A stretch of 64,000 nt of DNA from an uncultured Pelagibacteraceae bacterium. Lineage in GTDB: Bacteria; Pseudomonadota; Alphaproteobacteria; Pelagibacterales; Pelagibacteraceae. Below the pieces are notes generated by a model. It ran no database searches. It saw nothing but the letters and a program-made list of their open reading frames with translations, and had not been told where the DNA came from. Both the position numbers and the translations under genes were made by a program. The number at the start of each line of letters is the position of its first letter. The first letter of the stretch is position 1. The stretch is from contig CACGXV010000003.1 of assembly GCA_902577075.1 (NCBI GenBank), forward strand, positions 62,001 through 126,000, written 5' to 3'. Positions 33,298 to 42,383 of this stretch are shown one piece after another.

Positions 33298-34776
33298 GTG
33301 AAAAAGTTTCTTGTCGCTATTGATCAAGGCACAACATCTTCAAGAGCAATTTTATTTGATTTACAAGGTAATATAAAATTAACATCTCAATTCGAGTTTA
33401 CTCAATATTTTCCAAAAAATGGATGGGTTGAGCATAATCCAAATGAAATTTGGTCTTCAACTATTAAAGCTTTAAAAGAAGTAATTAAAAAAGCTTCAAC
33501 TTTAAAAGGTAAAATATTAAGTATTGGAATTACAAATCAAAGAGAAACTACTATCCTTTGGAATAAAAAAACTGGCAAAGCAATTTATAATGCAATTGTT
33601 TGGCAAGATAGAAGGACACAAAAATATTGTGAAAAACTAAAGAAAAAAAAATATGAAACTACTTTTAGAAAAAAAACTGGATTATTTATAGATCCATATT
33701 TTTCAGCTACAAAAATTAAATGGATCTTAAAAAATGTTAAAATTTCAAAAAAACTTTTAAAATCTAACAATTTATTGTTTGGAACAGTAGATACATATTT
33801 AATTTGGAAACTAACTAACGGAAAACATCATTTAACAGATGCAACAAACGCAAGTAGGACAATGTTATTTAATATTAATAACAATACTTGGGACAATGAA
33901 ATATTAAAAAAACTGAATGTCCCAAAAAGTATTCTACCAGATGTAAAAAATTCAGCAGATAATTTTGGAGTAACAAATAAAAAAATAGTTGGATATGAAA
34001 TTCCTATATCTGCAGTTTTGGGCGATCAACAAGCTGCAGCTGTTGGCCAATCTTGTTTTGAAAAAGGCTCAATAAAAAGTACTTATGGAACTGGAGCTTT
34101 TGCAATAATGAATACAGGATCAAAAAAGATTTTTTCAAAAAATAAATTATTAACTACAATTTGTTACAGGTTAAATGGAAAAAATACCTTTGCTCTAGAA
34201 GGCTCTATTTTTATTGCTGGGGCAGGTGTTCAATGGTTAAGAGATAAGTTAAAGCTAATAAACAATGCTTATGATACTGAACAAATTGCTAAATCAAAAA
34301 AAAATAATGAAGGAGTCTATGTTGTGCCAGCTTTTAGTGGAATGGGAGCCCCATATTGGAGACCTGATACAAGAGGGGTTATAACAGGATTAACTAGAGA
34401 CAGTGATTGGAAAACTTTAGTAAGAGCAGTAATAGAGTCTGTGGCATATCAAAGCTATGATCTTTTTAATGCAATGAAGAAAGATGGCTTGAAGCCTAAT
34501 AAAATTAAAATTGATGGTGGAATGGTTAAAAATAATTGGTTTTCCCAATTTTTAGCAAATATTATCAATGTTAAAACAGAAAGGCCCAAAGTATTGGAGA
34601 CCACAGCTCTTGGGGTTGCATTATTTGCTGGATACCAAATTGGTGTATTTAAATCATTAGATCAAATAAAGAGAACATGGAAAAAAGATAAAATTTTTAA
34701 ACCTAAATTAAGCAATATTGTTAGAAACAAATTGTTGAATGGGTGGAAGTTATCCGTCAAAAAAACATTATTATAG
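33298..34776 (+). CDS. glpK: Glycerol kinase
   Basis: A 492-aa FGGY kinase beginning at GTG 33298. AIDQGTTSSRAILFD is the phosphate-1 loop; AIVWQDRRT, GTVDTYLIWKLT, GDQQAAAVGQ, STYGTGAFAIMNTG and KIDGGMVKNNWFSQFLA are GlpK blocks. It phosphorylates glycerol to sn-glycerol-3-phosphate. It follows tmoV by four bases but fits functionally with the glycerol-3-phosphate dehydrogenase family gene and glycoside uptake genes downstream. The C-terminal helix is slightly short. Confidence 0.93.
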   Translation: MKKFLVAIDQGTTSSRAILFDLQGNIKLTSQFEFTQYFPKNGWVEHNPNEIWSSTIKALKEVIKKASTLKGKILSIGITNQRETTILWNKKTGKAIYNAIVWQDRRTQKYCEKLKKKKYETTFRKKTGLFIDPYFSATKIKWILKNVKISKKLLKSNNLLFGTVDTYLIWKLTNGKHHLTDATNASRTMLFNINNNTWDNEILKKLNVPKSILPDVKNSADNFGVTNKKIVGYEIPISAVLGDQQAAAVGQSCFEKGSIKSTYGTGAFAIMNTGSKKIFSKNKLLTTICYRLNGKNTFALEGSIFIAGAGVQWLRDKLKLINNAYDTEQIAKSKKNNEGVYVVPAFSGMGAPYWRPDTRGVITGLTRDSDWKTLVRAVIESVAYQSYDLFNAMKKDGLKPNKIKIDGGMVKNNWFSQFLANIINVKTERPKVLETTALGVALFAGYQIGVFKSLDQIKRTWKKDKIFKPKLSNIVRNKLLNGWKLSVKKTLL

Positions 34777-34784
34777 AAAATTTA

Positions 34785-36113
34785 TTATTTTAAAAATGTA
34801 TCCATGGAATCATCCATCGCAGATGCCCAAGGGGTATGGTGAATTGGGGCAATGGATCCAGTTACAGGTGATGAAAAAGATTTATTTCTGTAAGTAGAAA
34901 TATCTTCCATTTTATGATGTTCCCAATCCTTAAAATGTTTTCTTATTAATTCAAAATCAATTTTTGGATAATCTGACATTTCGTGAAGTTCTTTAGTATA
35001 TTCAGTTTGAAAATCTATCATTTGATCTGGGTTTTCTAATTTTTCTTCCATAGAAACCCATTTAGAAATATCTTTTTCTATTTCACTATCATTTGGAATT
35101 TTAATTTTATTCATTATCACATCTCTTGCAAACCATGCCTGGCAATCAAACATATTAAAAGTATGAAATTGATCCTGCATACCTAGGTACAATAGCTTAT
35201 GATTATCTTGCCACACAACTCCTTTGTATAATTTTGGTGGATATAATCTATTATGAGTTTTTAAACTTAGTTGTTCATCTAAAAAAGGAAAATGATGCAG
35301 ATATCCTGTACATAATATAATTACGTCCGCTTCTTGCTCTGTTCCATCTTTGAAAATTGCTTTGCTACCCTCTAATCTATCTAGATAATAAACTTCTTTC
35401 ATACCTGAAGGCCATTTAAAACCCATTGGATTGTGTCTATAACCAATTGTTACGCTTTTAGCTCCGTATTTATTACATTGTAGTGCAACATCTTCAGCTG
35501 AATAACTACTTCCAAGAACTATAACATTTTTACCTCTGAATTCTTCAGCATCTCTAAAATCATGAGAATGCATTATTCTTCCTGGAAAAGAACTCATGCC
35601 CTTGTATTCAGGTATAAATGGAACCGAAAAATGTCCTGTTGAAACAACAACATAATCAAACTTGTCGTGTAATATTTTATTGTTAGTTTTATCTTGATAG
35701 CTTACTTCAAAATTATCTGAATTATAATTTACACTCTTTACACTCGTGCTAAATTTTATTTTGCTTTTAATGTTTCCTTTGCTCACTCTCCCAATTATAT
35801 AGTTGTATAATACTTCTCTTGGTGGAAATGACGGAATAGCTTTACCAAAATGTTCATCAAATGAATAATCTGCAAACTCTAAACATTCTTTTGGTCCATT
35901 TGACCATAAATATCTATACATACTATTGGGAACAGGGTCACCATATTGATCAGAACCAGTTCTCCAACTGTAGTTCCATAATCCTCCCCAATCATCCTGT
36001 TTTTCAAAACATACAATTTCTGGAACTTTTTCTCCTTTTTTCTCAGCATGTTCGAAAGCCCTTAACATTGACAGACCACACGGTCCCGCACCAATTATCG
36101 CTATTTTGTTCAT
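34785..36113 (-). CDS. tmm: Trimethylamine monooxygenase (Tmm), FMO family
   Basis: A 442-aa class B flavin monooxygenase. FAD-binding IGAGPCGLSML is at residues 6-16, the FMO-identifying FPGRIMHSHDF follows, then the NADPH-binding VLGSSYSAEDVA and the LCTGYLHHFPF ATG-type motif. The size and motif pattern match bacterial Tmm, which oxidises trimethylamine to TMAO with NADPH and O2. It is the only minus-strand gene between glpK and gpsA, so it is transcribed alone from the 111-base gap. It supplies TMAO to Tdm, whose gene is 7 kb away. Other N- or S-oxidations are possible side activities. Confidence 0.9.
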   Translation of the reverse strand: MNKIAIIGAGPCGLSMLRAFEHAEKKGEKVPEIVCFEKQDDWGGLWNYSWRTGSDQYGDPVPNSMYRYLWSNGPKECLEFADYSFDEHFGKAIPSFPPREVLYNYIIGRVSKGNIKSKIKFSTSVKSVNYNSDNFEVSYQDKTNNKILHDKFDYVVVSTGHFSVPFIPEYKGMSSFPGRIMHSHDFRDAEEFRGKNVIVLGSSYSAEDVALQCNKYGAKSVTIGYRHNPMGFKWPSGMKEVYYLDRLEGSKAIFKDGTEQEADVIILCTGYLHHFPFLDEQLSLKTHNRLYPPKLYKGVVWQDNHKLLYLGMQDQFHTFNMFDCQAWFARDVIMNKIKIPNDSEIEKDISKWVSMEEKLENPDQMIDFQTEYTKELHEMSDYPKIDFELIRKHFKDWEHHKMEDISTYRNKSFSSPVTGSIAPIHHTPWASAMDDSMDTFLK

Positions 36114-36224
36114 ATAAACTGTATAATTTTAAAAGTTATTCTATTAATAAAATCAAAAAAATAAAACTATTTTTTCTTTGAAATTACTTGTTAATAATAA
36201 ATAGTTAAATTTAGTAATTTATTT

Positions 36225-37181
36225 ATGAAAAAAATTCTGATTATTGGAGGTGGGGCCATGGGCTCAGCCTTTTCTATTCCATGTATAGACAATAATCACA
36301 AAGTATTTATAACAGAACCATACAGTCAAAGATTTATTAAAAATTTATCATCAAAAAATAAATTTCATTCAGCTTTAAAAATAAATCTTCCGAAAAAACT
36401 TAAATTTAAAAAATATTCTAATAAATTATTTTATGAAAAATATGATCTTATAGTTATAGCATTAAGCCTAACAGGTATCAATTTTATTGCGAATGAATTA
36501 AAAAAATTTAAAGTAAAATCTCCAATTTTAGTACTTACAAAAGGTCTAAAATATGAAAAGCTAAATAAAAAGATTTTTACTATTTCACAAACCCTTTTAA
36601 AAAGTTCTCCTAAATTAAACTTATCAGTTTTGAAAGGACCATGTTTAGCTAAAGAATTAGCTAGAAAATGCAAAACTAGTGTGATCATCGCTAACAAAAA
36701 TATTAAGATTGCAAAATTGTTAGGTAAAATGATTTCTACAAAATATTATTTGATCGAATATTCTAAAGATGTGATTGGTGTTGAAATCTGTTCTGCAATA
36801 AAAAATATTTATTCTATGATAATTGGTTCTGGTTTGAGTTTGAATAAATCTTCAAGTTTGTTTCAAAAATCATTGTCAGAAATGAAATACATAACTAAAA
36901 GTTTAAAAGGAAAAGAAGATACAGTTTTAAGTTTAGCAGGTGTTGGAGACTTGTATGTAAGTGCTGCAGGTGGAAGAAATAGTAAAATGGGAAACTATTT
37001 AGGGCAAGGTTTTACTTTCCAAAGGGCTAAAAAAAAGTTTATGGCAAATGATACTGTAGAAGGTGAACAACTTGTGAGAGAAATTGCGCCTTTTATTTTA
37101 AAAAAGTTTAATTCAAAAAAAATTCCTTTGATGTTTCAAATGATTAGATCAATTCTAAAAAATAAAAAATTCTTGATTTAA
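36225..37181 (+). CDS. gpsA: NAD(P)-dependent glycerol-3-phosphate dehydrogenase family
   Basis: A 318-aa GpsA-family protein. It has GGGAMGSAF near the N-terminus (a variant of GxGxxG), LKGPCLAKELA, the catalytic lysine in EICSAIKNIYSM and AGVGDLYVSAAGGRNSKMG. GpsA usually makes glycerol-3-phosphate for phospholipids. Here, next to glpK and a glycoside importer, it may run in the catabolic direction to dihydroxyacetone phosphate. It is shorter and more divergent than a standard GpsA (about 330 aa), so it may be a specialised paralogue. Whether another gpsA exists in the genome cannot be seen. Confidence 0.82.
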   Translation: MKKILIIGGGAMGSAFSIPCIDNNHKVFITEPYSQRFIKNLSSKNKFHSALKINLPKKLKFKKYSNKLFYEKYDLIVIALSLTGINFIANELKKFKVKSPILVLTKGLKYEKLNKKIFTISQTLLKSSPKLNLSVLKGPCLAKELARKCKTSVIIANKNIKIAKLLGKMISTKYYLIEYSKDVIGVEICSAIKNIYSMIIGSGLSLNKSSSLFQKSLSEMKYITKSLKGKEDTVLSLAGVGDLYVSAAGGRNSKMGNYLGQGFTFQRAKKKFMANDTVEGEQLVREIAPFILKKFNSKKIPLMFQMIRSILKNKKFLI

Positions 37182-37196
37182 AAAATAATATATTTG

Positions 37197-37260
37197 TTGA
37201 CTTTTTGAGTTATAGAGACTTTTTAAACCTATTGTCATTCATTTCTCTCGCTGATACATT
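37197..37260 (+). promoter_or_regulatory. Promoter region of the glycoside ABC transporter operon
   Basis: Two candidate sigma-70 promoters are visible. TTGTCA (37232-37237) and TACATT (37255-37260) are 17 bases apart. A farther-upstream TTGACT (37197-37202) has only a weak -10. The sequence TTGTTGACT at the upstream box is also present at the tmoX -35. A Shine-Dalgarno AGAGGGG precedes ATG 37294. Confidence 0.45.
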
Positions 37261-37293
37261 TACTGTGTTAATCAACGAAAAGAGGGGAAATCA

Positions 37294-38622
37294 ATGATTA
37301 AAAAAATAACAATAACTGTTTGCGCGCTAATATTTTTTGTAACAAATATTAGTTTTGCAGACATCACTTTTTGGACTACAGAAGTTCAACCAGCTAGAAT
37401 GGCAAAACAAGAAGCTATGGCCAAGGATTTTGAGGCTAAAACTGGCATTAAGGTTGAAGTTATTCCTGTAGAAGAAAAAGATTTAGGAACAAGAGCAACA
37501 GCCGCAGCCGCAGCTGGTGATCTTCCGGATGTGATATACCATACTTTACAGTATGTTTTACCTTGGGCTGAAGCTGGAATATTAGATGTAGATGCTAATA
37601 ATGCAGTTGTTAAGGAACTTGGCAAAAAAACTTTTGCACCAGGCGCATTAAACATGGCTAAAAGTGGATCTAAAATAGCAGCTGTACCAGTTGATGGTTG
37701 GACACAAATGGTTGTGTACAGAAAAGATTTATTTGAAAAAGCAGGTCTTGAACCACCAACAAGTTATGAAAATATAACTAAAGCAGTAGAAGCGCTTTCT
37801 GGCGACGGAATGTTTGGATTTGTTGCAGCTACTAAAACTGATGAAAATTTTATGAGCCAGGTTTTAGAGCATGTTCTTTTAGCAAATGGAGTTAACGTTG
37901 TTAAAAAAGGTGGAGTAAAAAAACAAGGCAAAAAGTTAAAGGCAGCTTTAGAGTTTTATAAAGTTATTGCAAATGCAAGTCCTCCAGGAGAGTTATATTG
38001 GAAACAATCTAGAGAATTGTACTTTGCTGGAAAAACTCCAATGATAATTTGGTCACCATTTATAATGGATGAACTTGCAGGCTTAAGAGATTCAGCTCCT
38101 CCAACAATAAATGACGATCCAACTTCTGGTGAGTTAGCTTCTAAAACTGGTTTTATAACAAATCTGAAAGGTCCTAATAATAGAAAAGGGGCTGCTTGGG
38201 CTGACGTCAGATATTTTGGAATAACTGCTGATGCTGACACTGAAGAAGCAAGTGCATTTATCAAATATTCAATGGATGAAGGTTATACAAAGACACTTTC
38301 AATCGCACCAGAAGGTAAATTTCCTGTGAGAAGAGGAAATGCTAGCGATCCTGAAGCATTTACAAAAGCATGGAGTAAATTACCTGTTGGAGTTGATAGA
38401 AAAGCGCCTTTGTCAGACTTATATTCAGAAGATGTAATAAATGATATAGTTGCTGGATTAGATAAGGCTAAAAGATGGGGTGTTAAAGAGGGCGAACTAT
38501 CTAGAGCATCTAAAATTATTAATAACAAGTTTATTAATAGAATAACTAGATTATATGTAGACGGACAGATTGATATTGATCAAGCAGTAGACATGATCAA
38601 TCAAAAACTGGTTCAATTCTAG
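37294..38622 (+). CDS. Sugar-type ABC transporter substrate-binding protein (family 1)
   Basis: A 442-aa periplasmic binding protein with a signal peptide (residues 1-22, NISFA/DI). The mature part follows the family 1 carbohydrate-binding fold: ADITFWTTEVQPARM, LGTRATAAAAAGDLPDVIY, KSGSKIAAVPVDGWTQMVVYR and the later IIWSPF strand. The family imports oligosaccharides, glycerol derivatives and phosphodiesters. Two permeases follow, then a glucosylglycerate hydrolase-like enzyme, pointing to a glycosylglycerol or glycosylglycerate ligand. A hairpin right after the stop probably raises its level over the permeases. Confidence 0.85.
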   Translation: MIKKITITVCALIFFVTNISFADITFWTTEVQPARMAKQEAMAKDFEAKTGIKVEVIPVEEKDLGTRATAAAAAGDLPDVIYHTLQYVLPWAEAGILDVDANNAVVKELGKKTFAPGALNMAKSGSKIAAVPVDGWTQMVVYRKDLFEKAGLEPPTSYENITKAVEALSGDGMFGFVAATKTDENFMSQVLEHVLLANGVNVVKKGGVKKQGKKLKAALEFYKVIANASPPGELYWKQSRELYFAGKTPMIIWSPFIMDELAGLRDSAPPTINDDPTSGELASKTGFITNLKGPNNRKGAAWADVRYFGITADADTEEASAFIKYSMDEGYTKTLSIAPEGKFPVRRGNASDPEAFTKAWSKLPVGVDRKAPLSDLYSEDVINDIVAGLDKAKRWGVKEGELSRASKIINNKFINRITRLYVDGQIDIDQAVDMINQKLVQF

Positions 38623-38643
38623 ATTATAAAATAAATTTTAATG

Positions 38644-38672
38644 AAAGCGGATAATGTGTATTATCCGCTTTT
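38644..38672 (+). terminator. Hairpin terminator/attenuator between binding protein and permease genes
   Basis: A perfect 12-bp stem, AAAGCGGATAAT / ATTATCCGCTTT with a GTGT loop, ends in four T. It begins 21 bases after the binding-protein stop and ends three bases before the permease ATG at 38676. It can both reduce read-through and occlude the permease ribosome site. Confidence 0.8.
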
Positions 38673-38675
38673 ATT

Positions 38676-39935
38676 ATGAGCGATACACTTTCAAAAATAG
38701 AAAAAAGAACTGCCTATATTTTATTATTACCTGCAGTTTTTCTTGTTTTTTCAATCATATTATTTCCTATATTTGCTAATGTTTGGATTAGTTTTAAGGA
38801 AGTAGGCCTAAAAGATATAAGAATTCCAGAACCTAGAGCAAAAAAAATAGTTAAATCGATTAAAGATAGCTCAGATGAGATAAAGATAATTTATAAGTTA
38901 AGAAACAGCTCGTTAATATTGGATATACGGGATGTAAAATTTCAAGATAAAACCCCAAAGAATGTTGAACCCGTAAATTTAGATGAAAGATGCCAATTTA
39001 AATCAAATATTATTAATTGTAATTTTGGGAATTGGAAAGCTAAATACAAAGAGAATTTTCAAATCATTTTAAAAAATAAGAAGGGTGAAAAAATCTACAA
39101 AAAAGAAATTAAGTCTATTAAACCAAAATTATCAGGTGAATCAGACAATATTCTTTTAAATACCAACTTCACATTAAAAAATTTTAAAAAAGTTTTTTTT
39201 CAAAACGAATTTTTTGATCTTTTAATGACAACATTTTATTATACTTTTTTTGGGACAATAGGATCAATAGTTTTTGGAATTTTAGCAGCTCAGCTTGTAA
39301 ATCAAAAATTTTTTGGAAGAACATTTATGAGAAGCATACTTCTTTTTCCTTATGTAGGACCTGTTGTTGCCTTAGCATATACTTGGGAACTATTATTGGA
39401 TCCTTACAGTGGTACTTTAAATAACCTTTTATTAAATTTTCAAGTTATTCAAGAGCCTTTAAACCTACTAGGTCAAAAATATTTAACTATTAATTTTTTT
39501 GGTTTTGATTTGAAATTAAGATTAGCATTAACAACTGTTATTATTTTCGAAATTTGGCGTTATTTCCCTTTAGCTTTTCTTTTTATATTAGCTCGTCTTC
39601 AGGCAATCCCTAAAGAATTATATGAAGCAGCTGATGTAGATGGTGCGGGACCTGTCCAAAAATTTGTCAGTATTACACTTCCTCAAATCACAGCAGTTAT
39701 ATCTATTTTATTTATGATAAGATTTATTTGGAACTTTAATAAGTTTGAGGATATTTTTTTACTTACTGGTGGTGCATCTGGTACGAGAACTTTACCAATA
39801 AATGTTTATGAACAAGGATTTACAATATCTGATATTGGTATGGGTTCTGCTGTATCCATTGTAATTGTTGCTCTACTTTTAATTTTTATGTTTGTCTATT
39901 TTAGACTTTTAGGGAAGAGAGCAGATGAAAATTAG
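38676..39935 (+). CDS. ABC transporter permease, MalF/UgpA-like with large periplasmic insert
   Basis: A 419-aa inner-membrane permease. After the first helix (AYILLLPAVFLVFSIILFPI) there is a polar insert of about 130 residues (about 40-170) before the next helices, as in MalF-type subunits. The coupling loop is EAADVDGAGPVQKFVSITLP. It pairs with the permease gene that overlaps its end by 11 bases. No ATP-binding gene is in the operon, so an ATPase from elsewhere must be shared. No Shine-Dalgarno is visible because the upstream hairpin occupies that position. Confidence 0.85.
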   Translation: MSDTLSKIEKRTAYILLLPAVFLVFSIILFPIFANVWISFKEVGLKDIRIPEPRAKKIVKSIKDSSDEIKIIYKLRNSSLILDIRDVKFQDKTPKNVEPVNLDERCQFKSNIINCNFGNWKAKYKENFQIILKNKKGEKIYKKEIKSIKPKLSGESDNILLNTNFTLKNFKKVFFQNEFFDLLMTTFYYTFFGTIGSIVFGILAAQLVNQKFFGRTFMRSILLFPYVGPVVALAYTWELLLDPYSGTLNNLLLNFQVIQEPLNLLGQKYLTINFFGFDLKLRLALTTVIIFEIWRYFPLAFLFILARLQAIPKELYEAADVDGAGPVQKFVSITLPQITAVISILFMIRFIWNFNKFEDIFLLTGGASGTRTLPINVYEQGFTISDIGMGSAVSIVIVALLLIFMFVYFRLLGKRADEN

Positions 39936-41118
39936 ATCTTTAATATTATATTCATTCATTTCATCAATTTTTTTATTTTCTGTAGTTTCTATTTGGAAGA
40001 TTTTATCAACATTACAAGGTATCGATTTAAAGAATTTTAATTTTGCGATTATATTATCTCTTGGTATAGGAATTTCCCTGATTAATCTTGTTATTGGAGA
40101 TAAACTAAATAGTTATATAAAATCAATAGTATTTGCATCTTTCTTCACTTTAATTGATGGATTTATCATCCAAAACATGCCTATTTGGTATAATATTGGT
40201 GTATTTGGAATTATTATTTTCTATTCTTTTAAAATTGATAAATACAATCAAAAAAACTTAGAACTTGAGCATTCGTCTCAATCAGTTTTATTTGAATTTT
40301 TAACTCTTTTTGGAATAGTTTTATTTTCATTTGTAATTTTATTTCCATTTTACATGATGATAGTTACAAGCTTTAAAACACAAGCTGCACTGCTTATAAA
40401 TCCTTTGGACTTTAGTATTAATTTTGCTCAAGATATTAAAGAACTGTTTAAATCTTACTTTGTCATATTTGATACTTATAAATTTGGAAGATATATACTT
40501 ATCAGTACATTTGTATCAGTTGGTACAGTTATAATCACATTAATTTTTGCTATTCCAGCTGCATACGCAGTTGCAAGACTAAATTTTTTTGGAAAAAACT
40601 TTTTGTCTACTTCAATATTAATTATTTATATGTTTCCTGCTATAGTTTTAGTAATACCTTTGTATACCGTATTTAGTCAGCTAGGGTTAAGAAATAATGT
40701 AGGTGGGCTTTTAATAGTATATACAGCAACTACTTTGCCAGTTGCGATATATATGCTTCAAGGATATTTCAAAAGTATACCTAAGGAATTAGAAGAAGCT
40801 GCTATTATGGATAAATTAAATTGGTTTGGAATTATTATAAAAATTATTTTACCGTTAAGTATTCCTGCAATTTCTTCAGTTGCTCTTTATGTATTTATGA
40901 TTGCATGGAATGAATTCTTGTTTTCTTTAATGTTTCTAGATAATCCAAATTCATTTACTTTATCAAGAGCGATACAATATTTGAGTGGTGATGCAGAAAC
41001 CCCTAGACAATATTTAATGGCAGGATCAGTTGTAGTCACTATTCCAGTTTTATTTATTTTTGTTTATTTTGAAAAATATTTAGTAAGTGGACTAACTGCT
41101 GGAAGTGTAAAGGGTTAA
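39925..41118 (+). CDS. ABC transporter permease, MalG/UgpE-like with extended N-terminus
   Basis: A 397-aa permease of the MalG type, with coupling loop EEAAIMDKLNWFGIIIKIILP and the C-terminal AGSVKG typical of sugar permeases. The usual protein is about 280 aa. This one has about 110 extra N-terminal residues holding three or four additional hydrophobic helices (for example IILSLGIGISLINLVIG). It overlaps the partner permease by 11 bases and meets the hydrolase gene at its stop. Confidence 0.85.
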   Translation: MKIRSLILYSFISSIFLFSVVSIWKILSTLQGIDLKNFNFAIILSLGIGISLINLVIGDKLNSYIKSIVFASFFTLIDGFIIQNMPIWYNIGVFGIIIFYSFKIDKYNQKNLELEHSSQSVLFEFLTLFGIVLFSFVILFPFYMMIVTSFKTQAALLINPLDFSINFAQDIKELFKSYFVIFDTYKFGRYILISTFVSVGTVIITLIFAIPAAYAVARLNFFGKNFLSTSILIIYMFPAIVLVIPLYTVFSQLGLRNNVGGLLIVYTATTLPVAIYMLQGYFKSIPKELEEAAIMDKLNWFGIIIKIILPLSIPAISSVALYVFMIAWNEFLFSLMFLDNPNSFTLSRAIQYLSGDAETPRQYLMAGSVVVTIPVLFIFVYFEKYLVSGLTAGSVKG

Positions 41119-42383
41119 TGAAAAAATTTATTAATTCAGCTAAAAAGGTGTTGTTAGGTAATAAAAAAAAGGGATACACTTTACCAACCAATAATAAATT
41201 ATACCCAGCTCAATGGAATTGGGACTCTGGATTTATAGCTTTAGGTTATTCACATTTTAAACTTAAATACGCTTTAGATGAATTAAATACACTTATTAGA
41301 GGTCAATGGAAAGACGGAATGATACCACATATTTTGTTTCATGATTTAAATACTAATTATTATCCAAACCATTCTGTTTGGGCCTGTGGAAATAAAATTC
41401 ATTCATCTGGAATTACCCAACCTCCTATCTTGGCAATAATAATAAAGTTAATTTTAGATAAAAATAAAATTAAAAAAGAAAAAGCTGAATTTAAAAAAAT
41501 TATTAAAGGTGTTTTAAAATATCACAAATGGTTCATTAAATTTAGAGACCCGAATAATTCAGGATTAGTCTCAATTTTACATCCATGGGAGAGTGGATAT
41601 GACAATTCACCTCTGTGGGATGATCCGATGAGTAAAGTAAAAATTCCAAAGAATTTAAAATACAAAAGAGGTGATAACAAAGTGGTTAACCCTGAATACA
41701 GACCTTTAGACATAGATTATGATAGATATGTAACGATTAAAAATCACTTAAGAAAAAATAATTATAATCCAAACAAACTTTTCAAAGCTTCGTTATTTAA
41801 TGTTGTTGATGTTGGATTTAATTCGATATTTTTGAGGGCAAATAAAGATCTTGTTAAACTATTAAGAATGTTTGATTTGAAAAGTAATGAAATAGATTCT
41901 TATATTTCAAGGTCTGAGAAAAAAATTGTTAAATTATATAATAAAAAGAATAATAGTTTTTTTAATCTTGATTTAAAAAATAAAAAAAAAATAACAATCC
42001 CATCTATTACAAATTATTTTATTTTATTTGCCGATTTAAAAGATAAAACATTAAATAATAATATTATCAAAAACCTAAAAAAACATAGCAATAAAGAAAA
42101 ATATTTTTTTTCAAGTATAAAATCAGATCATCGAAAATTTGAAGAAAAAAGATATTGGCGAGGCCCAGTATGGATTAACTGTAACTGGATTATCTATCAA
42201 GGATTAAAGAATAAAGATATTAAATTTGCAAATCAAATCAAAAAGAAAACAATAAATCTTGTAAAACAAAAAGGTTTTAATGAATACTTTAGTTGCAAAA
42301 CTGGAAAAGGATTCGGTGCAACCAACTTTTCATGGACTGCATCCTTATTTTTAGATTTAATTTTAGAGAATAAATATGAGTAA
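41118..42383 (+). CDS. Glucosylglycerate/mannosylglycerate hydrolase-like glycosidase
   Basis: A 421-aa alpha/alpha-barrel glycosidase of the GH63-related group. LYPAQWNWDSGFIALGYSHF (D36 is a candidate catalytic acid), GQWKDGMIPHILFH, LHPWESGYDNSPLWDD, EEKRYWRGPVWINCNW and FSWTAS match the pattern of mannosylglycerate and glucosylglycerate hydrolases. No signal peptide is visible, so it would act in the cytoplasm on an imported glycoside. It overlaps the second permease by one base and the alcohol dehydrogenase by eight. Glucosylglycerate and glucosylglycerol are osmolytes of marine cyanobacteria; substrate is inferred. Confidence 0.78.
   Translation: MKKFINSAKKVLLGNKKKGYTLPTNNKLYPAQWNWDSGFIALGYSHFKLKYALDELNTLIRGQWKDGMIPHILFHDLNTNYYPNHSVWACGNKIHSSGITQPPILAIIIKLILDKNKIKKEKAEFKKIIKGVLKYHKWFIKFRDPNNSGLVSILHPWESGYDNSPLWDDPMSKVKIPKNLKYKRGDNKVVNPEYRPLDIDYDRYVTIKNHLRKNNYNPNKLFKASLFNVVDVGFNSIFLRANKDLVKLLRMFDLKSNEIDSYISRSEKKIVKLYNKKNNSFFNLDLKNKKKITIPSITNYFILFADLKDKTLNNNIIKNLKKHSNKEKYFFSSIKSDHRKFEEKRYWRGPVWINCNWIIYQGLKNKDIKFANQIKKKTINLVKQKGFNEYFSCKTGKGFGATNFSWTASLFLDLILENKYE

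Noticed and set aside
37956..38264. 102-aa minus-strand open frame
   Set aside because: Antisense to the binding-protein gene; no ribosome site or motif.
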